Assembly (NCBI GenBank): GCA_946886425.1
Contig: CAMPIP010000021.1
Span: forward strand, 1 to 20,247
DNA: 20,247 nucleotides
Source: an uncultured Actinomycetes bacterium
GTDB lineage: Bacteria; Actinomycetota; Thermoleophilia; Solirubrobacterales; 70-9
Direction: 5' to 3'
The position numbers and the translations under genes were made by a program. Under the pieces are notes generated by a model. The model searched no databases, was not told the origin of the DNA, and saw nothing but the letters and a program-made list of their open reading frames with translations. Within the stretch, counting starts at the first letter, position 1. Each line of letters starts with the position of its first letter. Shown one piece after another: positions 14,419 to 20,247 of this stretch.

Positions 14419-15222
14419 GTGGAGGAGCTCGCGAGCGGCAAGCTCGTCCTCGACCGCCCCGCCGAAGCGGTCGCCCGACTGCGGATCGACAACCCGGCGC
14501 GTCGCAACGCCCTGGACCACGAGATCCTCGACGCGATCGCCGAGGTCCTGCCGCGCCTCGACCGCGGCATCGAGACCCGCTGCGTGGTGATCACCGGCGC
14601 CCCGCCGGTCTTCTCGGCCGGCTACGACATCGCCACGATCCCGACCGAGACCTTCGAGCGCGACGCCGAGGCGCTCGTCGCCCACCCCTTCCACGGCGCC
14701 ATGGAGGCGATCGCCAAGTACCCCTGGCCGCTGATCGCCGCCCTCAACGGCCACTGCCTCGGCGGCGGCCTGGAGCTGGCGGTCACCTGCGACCTGCGGA
14801 TCTGCGCGGCTGGCGCCAAGCTCGGCATGCCGCCCGCCAAGCTCGGCCTCGTCTACGGCCACACCGGCCTGCGCAAGTTCCTCGACACGGTCGGCCTCGC
14901 CCGCACCAAGGAGCTCTTCCTCACCGGCCGCAACTTCGAGGCCGAGCGGGCCGAGGAGATCGGGCTGGTCCACGAGGTGGTGCCGAGCGACCGGCTCGAG
15001 CGGGCGGCGGTGGAGCTGGCCGCCGAGGTGGCGAGCAACGCGCCGATCTCGATGCGCGGCAACAAGCACGCGATCGACCTGCTCACCGGCAGCCCGATCC
15101 TCACCGAGCAGCAGGAGGCCGGCCTGATCGCCCTGCGCGAGTCCTGTTTCAGCTCCGAGGACTTCCGCGAGGGGATCGCCGCCTTCGCCGAGAAGCGCAA
15201 GCCGGTCTGGACCGGGCGTTGA
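14419..15222 (+). CDS. Crotonase-superfamily acyl-CoA enzyme, methylmalonyl-CoA-decarboxylase-like
   Basis: A 267-aa enzyme. VFSAGYDI (64-71) and GHCLGGGLELAVTCDLRICA (111-130) form the CoA and oxyanion-hole signature. Glu119, matching the first catalytic Glu of enoyl-CoA hydratase, is present, but the second is replaced by Ala140 in MPPAKLGL, so ordinary hydratase chemistry is doubtful. The PPAKLGLVYGHTG segment, with Tyr146, and the C-terminal SSEDFREGIAAFAEKRKP resemble E. coli methylmalonyl-CoA decarboxylase (ScpB/YgfG), compared from memory. The His in its FSAGHDI is Tyr69 here. A decarboxylase or related CoA lyase/isomerase is therefore plausible; enoyl-CoA hydratase is the generic alternative. 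GTG at 14419 has GGAG (14407-14410) 8 nt upstream, inside the end of the carrier gene. It overlaps the next gene in TTGA and is probably cotranscribed with both neighbours. Confidence 0.85.
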   Translation: MEELASGKLVLDRPAEAVARLRIDNPARRNALDHEILDAIAEVLPRLDRGIETRCVVITGAPPVFSAGYDIATIPTETFERDAEALVAHPFHGAMEAIAKYPWPLIAALNGHCLGGGLELAVTCDLRICAAGAKLGMPPAKLGLVYGHTGLRKFLDTVGLARTKELFLTGRNFEAERAEEIGLVHEVVPSDRLERAAVELAAEVASNAPISMRGNKHAIDLLTGSPILTEQQEAGLIALRESCFSSEDFREGIAAFAEKRKPVWTGR

Positions 15223-15854
15223 GCGCCCGGGCTCGCAAGGCCCTCGCCAAAGCCGACCCGAAGATGGGGGCGCTGATCGAGAGGATCGGCGAGCTCGACC
15301 TCGAGACCCGCCTGGCCCGGCGCGCCGAAGAGCGGCCGGCCGACGCCTACGGGGCGCTGCTGCGGGCGATCGTCGGCCAGCAGCTCTCGACCAAAGCGGC
15401 GCGGACCATCTACCTGCGCGTGCTCGACCTCTTCGGCGGCACCACCCCCTCGCCCGCGCAGCTGCTGGAGGCGAGCGAAGAGGACCTGCGGGGCGCCGGC
15501 CTCTCCGGGCGCAAGGTCGAGTACATCCGCGACCTCGCCCGCCACGTGCTGGCCGGCGAGCTGGAGCTGGACCGGCTCGAGGAGCTCGACGACGAGGCGG
15601 CAATCGAGGAGATCGTCGCCGTCCGCGGCCTCGGCCGCTGGACCGCGGAGATGTTCCTGATGTTCCACCTGGGACGGCCGGACGTCCTCTCCGGCGGCGA
15701 TCTGGGCATCCGCAAGGCGGTGCGGGTCGAGTACGGGCTCGAGGAGATGCCGCCGCCGCAGCGGGTGCTGGAGATCGGCGAGGCCTGGCGGCCGCACCGC
15801 AGCCTCGCCTCGCTCTACCTCTGGGAGTCGCTGGCCGCGGTCCCGGACGAGTAG
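15219..15854 (+). CDS. DNA-3-methyladenine glycosylase, AlkA/HhH-GPD type
   Basis: A 211-aa base-excision glycosylase that removes alkylated purines from DNA. AIVGQQLSTKAA (50-61) is the conserved early helix. The helix-hairpin-helix is IVAVRGLGRWTAEMFLMF (132-149). The catalytic Asp161 lies in VLSGGDLGIRKAV (156-168), matching Asp238 of E. coli AlkA. The N-terminal domain of E. coli AlkA is missing, as is usual for short actinobacterial and yeast MAG1-like forms. The TTG start at 15219 overlaps the TGA of the crotonase gene, which indicates translational coupling. The nearest alternative start lies well inside the first helix. A DNA-repair enzyme coupled to a CoA enzyme probably reflects compaction rather than shared function. 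Confidence 0.9.
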   Translation: MSARARKALAKADPKMGALIERIGELDLETRLARRAEERPADAYGALLRAIVGQQLSTKAARTIYLRVLDLFGGTTPSPAQLLEASEEDLRGAGLSGRKVEYIRDLARHVLAGELELDRLEELDDEAAIEEIVAVRGLGRWTAEMFLMFHLGRPDVLSGGDLGIRKAVRVEYGLEEMPPPQRVLEIGEAWRPHRSLASLYLWESLAAVPDE

Positions 15855-15920
15855 CCGGCCCGGGCGCGCCTGTACTCATTCGCGGCTCAAGCCCTGCGCG
15901 CAGCAGCCGAGAAGACCTAA

Positions 15921-17387
15921 ATGCGCGTGCGCTTCTGGATCGGCCTGCTCGCCGTCTTCCTGGTCGGAGGCGGCTCGATCGCCGCGGCCGTGATCGTCAA
16001 GACCAACGAAGCCGAGCGCTTCGACGAGGTCCAGCGCGAGCAGGCGACCCGCTCGGCTCGCCAGGCCGAGTCCCTGGCCCGGCTCTCGCTCGGCCAGCTG
16101 GCCAGCGCCGCCGCCTTCTTCCGCGCCGAGGACCACTACACCGCGCGGGACTTCGACATCATCGCCGAGCCCCTGCTGCAGCACGGGGCGCTCAACGCCG
16201 CCGCCTTCATCCAGCGCGTCCCCGCCTCCCGGCGCCGCGCCTTCGAAGCGCGCCACGGCGTGCCGATCTTCGAACCGACCGCGAGCGGGCCGGTCAAGGC
16301 CCGCCCGAGCGCCACGTACTTCCCGGTCGTCTTCGCGGTCAGCGCCTTCGGGACCACGGCCCCGGTCGGCTACGACCTGGCCTCCGACCCGCTCCGAGGG
16401 CCGGCGCTGCGCCGCGCCGCCCGGACCGGCGAGGCCGTCGCCTCGCCGCCGGTGAAGCTGCTGATCGGCGGCCTCGGCTTCAACGTCTACCGGCCGGTCT
16501 ACCGCGAGGGGGCGCCGACCGCCACCGTCGCCCAGCGCGAAGCGGCGCTGATCGGGTTCGCTGGCGGCGCCTTCCGAGTCGGCGACCTGGCCGCCGCCGC
16601 CAACGGCAGCGTGCCGGGCCCGGTCGACGTGCAGCTGCACGTCGCCGGCACCACCGTCGGCGACTCCGGTGACCTCGTCGACACCGCCCGGGCGCCGATC
16701 CGGATCGCCGACCGCACCCTGCTGCTGGTCCTGAGCGATCCGAACCGGCCCGGCAACACGCTGCCGGTGGCGATCGGCGGCGTCGGGATCTCGCTGGCGA
16801 TCCTGCTGGCGGCGCTGATCGTCGTCTGGACCCGCAACGAGCGCTTCCAGGAGCTGCGGCGGGAGGCCCGCCAGGACCCGTTGACCGGGCTGAAGAACCG
16901 GCGCAGCTTCGACGACGACCTGCGGCGCGAGGTCGCGCGCAGCAACCGCCATCGCACGCCGGGAGCACTGCTGATGATCGACCTCGATCACTTCAAGCAC
17001 GTCAACGACACCTTCGGCCACCCGGCCGGCGACCGCCTGATCAAGGAGGTGGCGGCGATCCTCCGCGAGCGGGTCCGCGAGAGCGACGTCCTCGCCCGGC
17101 TTGGCGGCGACGAGTTCGCGGTCATCCTCCCCAACACCAGCGTCACCGAGGCGCGCCTGGTCGCGGAAGCGATCGTGGCGACGATCCGCGACCGCTCGCT
17201 GGTCAAGGACGAACAGGGAGTCACCGCCAGCGTCGGCATCGCCGTCTTCGGCGACGACCCGCGCCACAGTCCCGAGTCGATCGTCTCCGAGGCCGACACG
17301 GCGATGTACGCCGCCAAGGACGGCGGCCGCGACAGCGTCCGCCTCTTCGATCGCCAGGTCGTCCGCAACGGCCACAGCGGCGGCTGA
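15921..17387 (+). CDS. CHASE-domain membrane diguanylate cyclase (GGDEF)
   Basis: A 488-aa protein. TM1 is at about 5-26, an extracytoplasmic CHASE-like sensor at about 70-235 (AAAFIQRVPASRRRAFEA, VGYDLASDPLRGPAL, GFNVYRPVY), TM2 at about 281-303, and a short linker helix. The GGDEF domain begins at DPLTGLKNRRSF (319-330) and has an intact GGDEF at 395-399, IDLDHFKHVNDTFGH for metal/GTP binding, and a C-terminal DTAMYAAKDGGRD. RESD (386-389), five residues before GGDEF, is an intact product-inhibition I-site. It should make c-di-GMP from two GTP in response to an extracellular ligand. No EAL domain is present. The ATG at 15921 has only a weak GAGAAG upstream. The 66-bp gap before it (15855-15920) shows no clear promoter or terminator. 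Confidence 0.93.
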   Translation: MRVRFWIGLLAVFLVGGGSIAAAVIVKTNEAERFDEVQREQATRSARQAESLARLSLGQLASAAAFFRAEDHYTARDFDIIAEPLLQHGALNAAAFIQRVPASRRRAFEARHGVPIFEPTASGPVKARPSATYFPVVFAVSAFGTTAPVGYDLASDPLRGPALRRAARTGEAVASPPVKLLIGGLGFNVYRPVYREGAPTATVAQREAALIGFAGGAFRVGDLAAAANGSVPGPVDVQLHVAGTTVGDSGDLVDTARAPIRIADRTLLLVLSDPNRPGNTLPVAIGGVGISLAILLAALIVVWTRNERFQELRREARQDPLTGLKNRRSFDDDLRREVARSNRHRTPGALLMIDLDHFKHVNDTFGHPAGDRLIKEVAAILRERVRESDVLARLGGDEFAVILPNTSVTEARLVAEAIVATIRDRSLVKDEQGVTASVGIAVFGDDPRHSPESIVSEADTAMYAAKDGGRDSVRLFDRQVVRNGHSGG

Positions 17388-17397
17388 CTCAGCCGCC
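17379..17397. terminator. Perfect palindrome spanning two convergent stop codons
   Basis: GGCGGCTGA-C-TCAGCCGCC has perfect 9-bp arms around C17388. As RNA it folds into an 8-bp GC-rich stem with a 3-nt loop in either direction. The left arm carries the TGA of the diguanylate cyclase gene (17385-17387) and the right arm the TGA of the GH3 gene (minus strand, 17391-17389). Only one base separates the two genes. No T-run follows on either strand, so if this terminates transcription it is a U-poor hairpin; that role is inference. Confidence 0.5.
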
Positions 17398-18531
17398 TGC
17401 GAGCCGCTCCCGGAGGTCGAGGACGCGCTGGGCCGAGGCCTCGAACTCGGCGCGGAGGAGGCGGCCGGCGCGCAGCTTCGCGACCAGCGCCGCGGCGCCC
17501 GCCTCGGCGGTGCCGAGGTCGGTGAAGAGCAGCAGGTCGGTGCCGGCGTGGGCCGCCGCGACCGACGCCTCGGCGGGACCGCCGAAGTCCTCGACCGCGA
17601 CCGTGTCGAGGGCGTCGGTGACCGAGACGCCTTCGAAGCCGAGCCGGCCGCGCAGCTCCCCGGTCGCGATCGGCCGCGCGAAGGCGGCCGGGTCCGGCGC
17701 CAGCGCCGGGTAGATCGCCGTGCTCAGCATCACCAGCTCGCCGCCGGCGGCGACGAAGGCCCGGTAGGGCTGCTCGTCGACCGCGCGCAGGCGCTGCTTG
17801 GAGATGCCGAGGCGCTGCACGGCGAAGTCGGTGTTTTCCGGGGCCGCGCCGAAGCCGGGGAAGTGCTTGGCGGTCGCGGCGACGCCGCCGGCCCGCAGGC
17901 CTTCGGCGAACGGCACCGCGGTTTCCGCGACCCGCTCGGGGGTCGAGCCGAAGCCACGGTCGGTGGCGGCGATGACGCCGTCGGGACGGGCGACGTCGAG
18001 CACCGGCGCCAGGTTCACGTTGACGCCGAGCCGGCGCAGGTTGGCGGCGGTCAGGCGCCCCTGCTCGCGGCTGAAGGCGGCCCCGCGCTCGCCCATCGCC
18101 GCGGCGGACGCCGAGGGTGGGCCGTCGACCCGCTTCACCTCGCCCCCCTCCTGGTCGACCATGATCAGCAGCGGGTCGCGCAGCTTCGCCGGCCGCCGGA
18201 TCCGCTGCAGCGTCGCGATCAGCTGCCTGCCGGCGGCGCGGCTGGGGAAGTTGTCGGCGAAGAGGACGACGCCGGCGAGCCGCCCCTCGGCGATCGCCGA
18301 CCGCAGCCGCGGCGTCACGGCGGTGCCGTTGAGCCCGGCGATCACCCGCTCGCCGGCCAGCCGCGGCAACGGCAGGGTGCTGGCGACCGAGGGACGCGGC
18401 GGCTCGTCGCTGTCGCCGAGCGCGAAGGCGCCGATCGCCCCGGCGACGACCACGACGGCGACGAAGGCCGCCAGGGCAAGGCGACGACGGCGTGCCGCGC
18501 CGCGGTCCCGGCGGGGTCGAGCTCGGTCCAT
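17389..18531 (-). CDS. Membrane-anchored glycoside hydrolase family 3 protein, NagZ-like
   Basis: A 380-aa protein. An Arg-rich start precedes one hydrophobic segment (about 18-39), so the rest faces outward as an anchored or secreted enzyme. The GH3 N-terminal barrel has LIMVDQEGGEVKRV (122-135), NVNLAPVLDV (171-180), TAKHFPGFG (220-228) and SVTDALD (303-309); Asp306 is the likely nucleophile. Bacterial NagZ enzymes cleave N-acetylglucosamine from peptidoglycan fragments and use a His in KHFPGHG-x4-DSH as acid/base. Here the loop reads GFGAAPENTDFA: Asp235 remains but the expected His is Phe236. Activity may be altered or use another residue. The C-terminal GH3 domain is absent, as in NagZ. 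The ATG at 18531 has TAGCAT (18543-18538) 6 nt upstream and no Shine-Dalgarno, so it is probably leaderless. Confidence 0.87.
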   Translation of the reverse strand: MDRARPRRDRGAARRRRLALAAFVAVVVVAGAIGAFALGDSDEPPRPSVASTLPLPRLAGERVIAGLNGTAVTPRLRSAIAEGRLAGVVLFADNFPSRAAGRQLIATLQRIRRPAKLRDPLLIMVDQEGGEVKRVDGPPSASAAAMGERGAAFSREQGRLTAANLRRLGVNVNLAPVLDVARPDGVIAATDRGFGSTPERVAETAVPFAEGLRAGGVAATAKHFPGFGAAPENTDFAVQRLGISKQRLRAVDEQPYRAFVAAGGELVMLSTAIYPALAPDPAAFARPIATGELRGRLGFEGVSVTDALDTVAVEDFGGPAEASVAAAHAGTDLLLFTDLGTAEAGAAALVAKLRAGRLLRAEFEASAQRVLDLRERLAGG

Positions 18532-18537
18532 GCGGCG

Positions 18538-18543
18538 ATGCTA
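18538..18543 (-). promoter_or_regulatory. -10-like element for the GH3 gene, leaderless arrangement
   Basis: TAGCAT on the minus strand ends 6 nt before the GH3 ATG, the expected distance for a transcript starting at or next to its start codon. No -35 resembling TTGACA is seen 16-19 bp upstream. The divergent bioB gene starts 84 bp away and has its own ribosome binding site. Confidence 0.4.
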
Positions 18544-18614
18544 CGGCGCCGGCCAGGCGTCCGGTCCCGTTCCTAGCCTTCTCAGCAACCACCCTCGGCT
18601 GGAAGGGACCTCCG

Positions 18615-19739
18615 ATGTCATCCCTAATCACCTTCGACGAAGCGCTGGCCTACGGCCGCCTCACCGACCACGACGAGATCGGCGAGCTGGTCGAGCGCGC
18701 CTGGCAGGTGCGCCGCGAGAACTTCGGCGACTCGACCGACATGTGCTCGTTGGTCAACGCCAAGTCCGGCGGCTGCGCCGAGGACTGCGGGTTCTGCGCC
18801 CAGTCCCGTTACGCCGAGGCCGACACGCCGATGCACGCGATGCTGGAGCCGGAGCAGATCCTCGAGCACGCCAAAGCAGCCGAGGCCGCCGGCGCCCACC
18901 GCTTCTGCATGGTCACCCAGGGCCAGGGCCTCTCCAAACGGGACTTCCAGAAGATCCTCGAGGGCACCCGCCTGGTCGCCGAGCAGACCAACCTGAAGCG
19001 CTGCGCCTCGATCGGCCACATGTCGAGCGAGCGGGCCAAGGCGCTGAAGGAGGCCGGCGTGCAGCGGGTCCACCACAACGTCGAGTCGGCCCGCTCCTAC
19101 TACCCCGAGGTGTCGACCACGGTCCGCTACGAGGGCCGGCTGCGGACGATCCAGGCGGTCAAGGAGGCCGGCCTGGAGACCTGCGTCGGCGGCATCCTCA
19201 ACCTCGGCGAGTCCGAGGAGCAGCGGGTCGAGATGGCCTTCGAGCTGACCGAGATCAACCCGACCTCGGTGCCGATCAACCTCCTGATTCCCAAGGAGGG
19301 GACGAAATTCGGGGAGCGCGAGGTGATGGATCCCTGGGAGGTCGTGAAGTGGATCGCGATCTTCCGGCTGATCATCCCCGGCGCCCTCTTCCGGCTCTGC
19401 GGCGGCCGGGTCGAGAACCTCGGCGAGCTGCACAGCCTGGCCGTCAAAGCCGGGCTCAACGGGGTGATGATGGGCAACTTCCTGACCACGCTCGGCGCCG
19501 AGCCGGAGGACGACCGGGCGATGTTCGAGGACCTGGGGCTGAACGTCGCCCGGCAGCCCGACAACGGCGCCAACCCGCGACCCGACAACCGCTCCGGCTG
19601 GCTCGAGGGCGAGACCCCGGCGACGCCGATGGACGAGCTGGTCGACCACCAGGACGAAGCGAACTTCTGGGACCCCTCGACCCAGCTGCGGGTCGTCAAG
19701 AAGGCGAAGAGGACGCCCTCCTACCCGAACGCCGCATGA
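18615..19739 (+). CDS. bioB: Biotin synthase
   Basis: A 374-aa radical-SAM enzyme that inserts sulfur into dethiobiotin, the last step of biotin synthesis. GGCAEDCGFCAQS (52-64) holds the CxxxCxxC ligands of the [4Fe-4S] cluster (Cys54, 58, 61). The second, [2Fe-2S], cluster has all four ligands: Cys98 (HRFCMV), Cys130 (KRCASIG), Cys190 (ETCVGGI) and Arg265 (CGGRVE), matching Cys97, Cys128, Cys188 and Arg260 of E. coli BioB. INLLIPKEGT (221-230) and MMGNFLTTLG (285-294) are family blocks. The ATG at 18615 has GGAAGG (18601-18606) 8 nt upstream. After the usual end near residue 315 there is an extra hydrophilic tail of about 55 residues of unknown role. The stop overlaps bioF in ATGA. Confidence 0.95.
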   Translation: MSSLITFDEALAYGRLTDHDEIGELVERAWQVRRENFGDSTDMCSLVNAKSGGCAEDCGFCAQSRYAEADTPMHAMLEPEQILEHAKAAEAAGAHRFCMVTQGQGLSKRDFQKILEGTRLVAEQTNLKRCASIGHMSSERAKALKEAGVQRVHHNVESARSYYPEVSTTVRYEGRLRTIQAVKEAGLETCVGGILNLGESEEQRVEMAFELTEINPTSVPINLLIPKEGTKFGEREVMDPWEVVKWIAIFRLIIPGALFRLCGGRVENLGELHSLAVKAGLNGVMMGNFLTTLGAEPEDDRAMFEDLGLNVARQPDNGANPRPDNRSGWLEGETPATPMDELVDHQDEANFWDPSTQLRVVKKAKRTPSYPNAA

Positions 19740-20247
19740 GCGACGTCGCCGAGCGGCTGGAGGAGCTCCGCGAGCGCGGGCTCTACCGGCGCCTGCGCCT
19801 GGTCGAGGGCCCGCAGGGCCCGCGGGTGCTGCTCGGCGACCGCGAGGTCCTGCTGCTCTGCTCGAACAATTACCTCGGCCTCGCCGACGACCCGCGGGTC
19901 CGCGAGGGGGCGGCCGAGGCGGCGCTGCGCTGGGGCGCCGGGGCCGGGGCCTCGCGGCTGATCTCCGGCAACATGGAGCCGCACCGCAAGCTGGAGCGGC
20001 AGCTCGCCGCCTTCAAGGGCTACGAGGCGGCGCTCCTGTTCGGCTCCGGGTACCTGGCCAACACCGGCGCCATCGCCGCCCTCGCCGGCCGGGACCAAGT
20101 GGTCTTCTCCGACGAGCTCAACCACGCCAGCATCGTCGACGGCTGCCGCCTCTCCCGGGCCGAGACCTTCGTCTACCGCCACGCCGACCTCGAGCACCTC
20201 GGCTGGGGCCTGCGCGAGGCCGGCGAGCGGGCGGCGCTGATCGTCAG
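19736..20247 (+). CDS. bioF: 8-amino-7-oxononanoate synthase, C-terminus beyond window
   Basis: About 170 residues of a PLP-dependent alpha-oxoamine synthase are visible. [16 protein letters not shown] (40-55), [20 protein letters not shown] (68-87), [18 protein letters not shown] and [19 protein letters not shown] are the N-terminal family blocks. The catalytic Lys would lie beyond the window. The enzyme joins pimeloyl-CoA or pimeloyl-ACP with L-alanine. 2-Amino-3-ketobutyrate CoA ligase (kbl) and ALA synthase share this fold, but the overlap with bioB (ATG within ATGA at 19736) makes BioF much the best call. The ATG is fixed by the start of the conserved sequence and by the overlap. Confidence 0.9.
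   Translation, partial: MSDVAERLEELRERGLYRRLRLVEGPQGPRVLLGDREVLLLCSNNYLGLADDPRVREGAAEAALRWGAGAGASRLISGNMEPHRKLERQLAAFKGYEAALLFGSGYLANTGAIAALAGRDQVVFSDELNHASIVDGCRLSRAETFVYRHADLEHLGWGLREAGERAALIV

Noticed and set aside
14176..15879. Minus-strand open frame of 567 codons opposite the carrier, crotonase and AlkA genes
   Set aside because: Pro/Arg/Gly-rich shadow; three well-defined enzymes lie on the plus strand.
15876..17375. Minus-strand open frame of 499 codons opposite the diguanylate cyclase
   Set aside because: Composition is Asp/Arg/Gly/Val-rich without motifs, and the plus strand has an intact GGDEF enzyme.
17101..18576. Plus-strand open frame of 491 codons opposite the GH3 gene
   Set aside because: It begins inside the cyclase gene in a wrong frame and is an antisense shadow of the GH3 gene.

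Overview
The window is GC-rich, tightly packed bacterial DNA. Several traits suggest an actinobacterium close to Thermoleophilia/Solirubrobacterales: very large secreted NHL/beta-propeller proteins with Lys/Cys-rich tails, many GTG and TTG starts, and several genes that look leaderless. The lineage is an inference from protein style, not from a marker gene. I see no rRNA, tRNA, CRISPR array, insertion sequence or phage gene. Every gap longer than 100 bp is accounted for below.

Left part (1-11138, minus strand): an apparent three-gene operon read right to left. It encodes a 1938-aa secreted NHL/beta-propeller protein, a 1098-aa secreted repeat protein, and an MMPL/RND-type exporter that runs off the left edge. 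The exporter start overlaps the stop of the gene before it and lies within three adjacent perfect inverted repeats.

Regulatory part (11139-13486): an AT-rich divergent region separates the operon from a plus-strand regulator made of two TetR units fused in one chain. A second, single-unit TetR gene converges on it from the minus strand. The operon promoter and the promoter of the single TetR share the unusual element TGTACC-N4-TTGACA, in which TTGACA is the -35. A related copy lies just upstream in the divergent region. This is the best candidate for a local regulatory circuit controlling a surface-protein/exporter operon.

Right part (13487-20247): a family 2 glycosyltransferase (minus) is divergent from a stand-alone 70-aa biotinyl/lipoyl carrier domain (plus), with only 21 bp between the two start codons and overlapping -10-like elements. 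The carrier is followed by a crotonase that resembles methylmalonyl-CoA decarboxylase, an AlkA-type DNA glycosylase (coupled by a TTGA overlap), and a CHASE-GGDEF diguanylate cyclase. A membrane-anchored GH3 protein converges on the cyclase; their stop codons form the two halves of a perfect palindrome. The window ends in bioB and the start of bioF, which overlap by ATGA. Biotin synthesis and a biotinyl-type carrier therefore occur within about 4.4 kb, but no direct link is shown.
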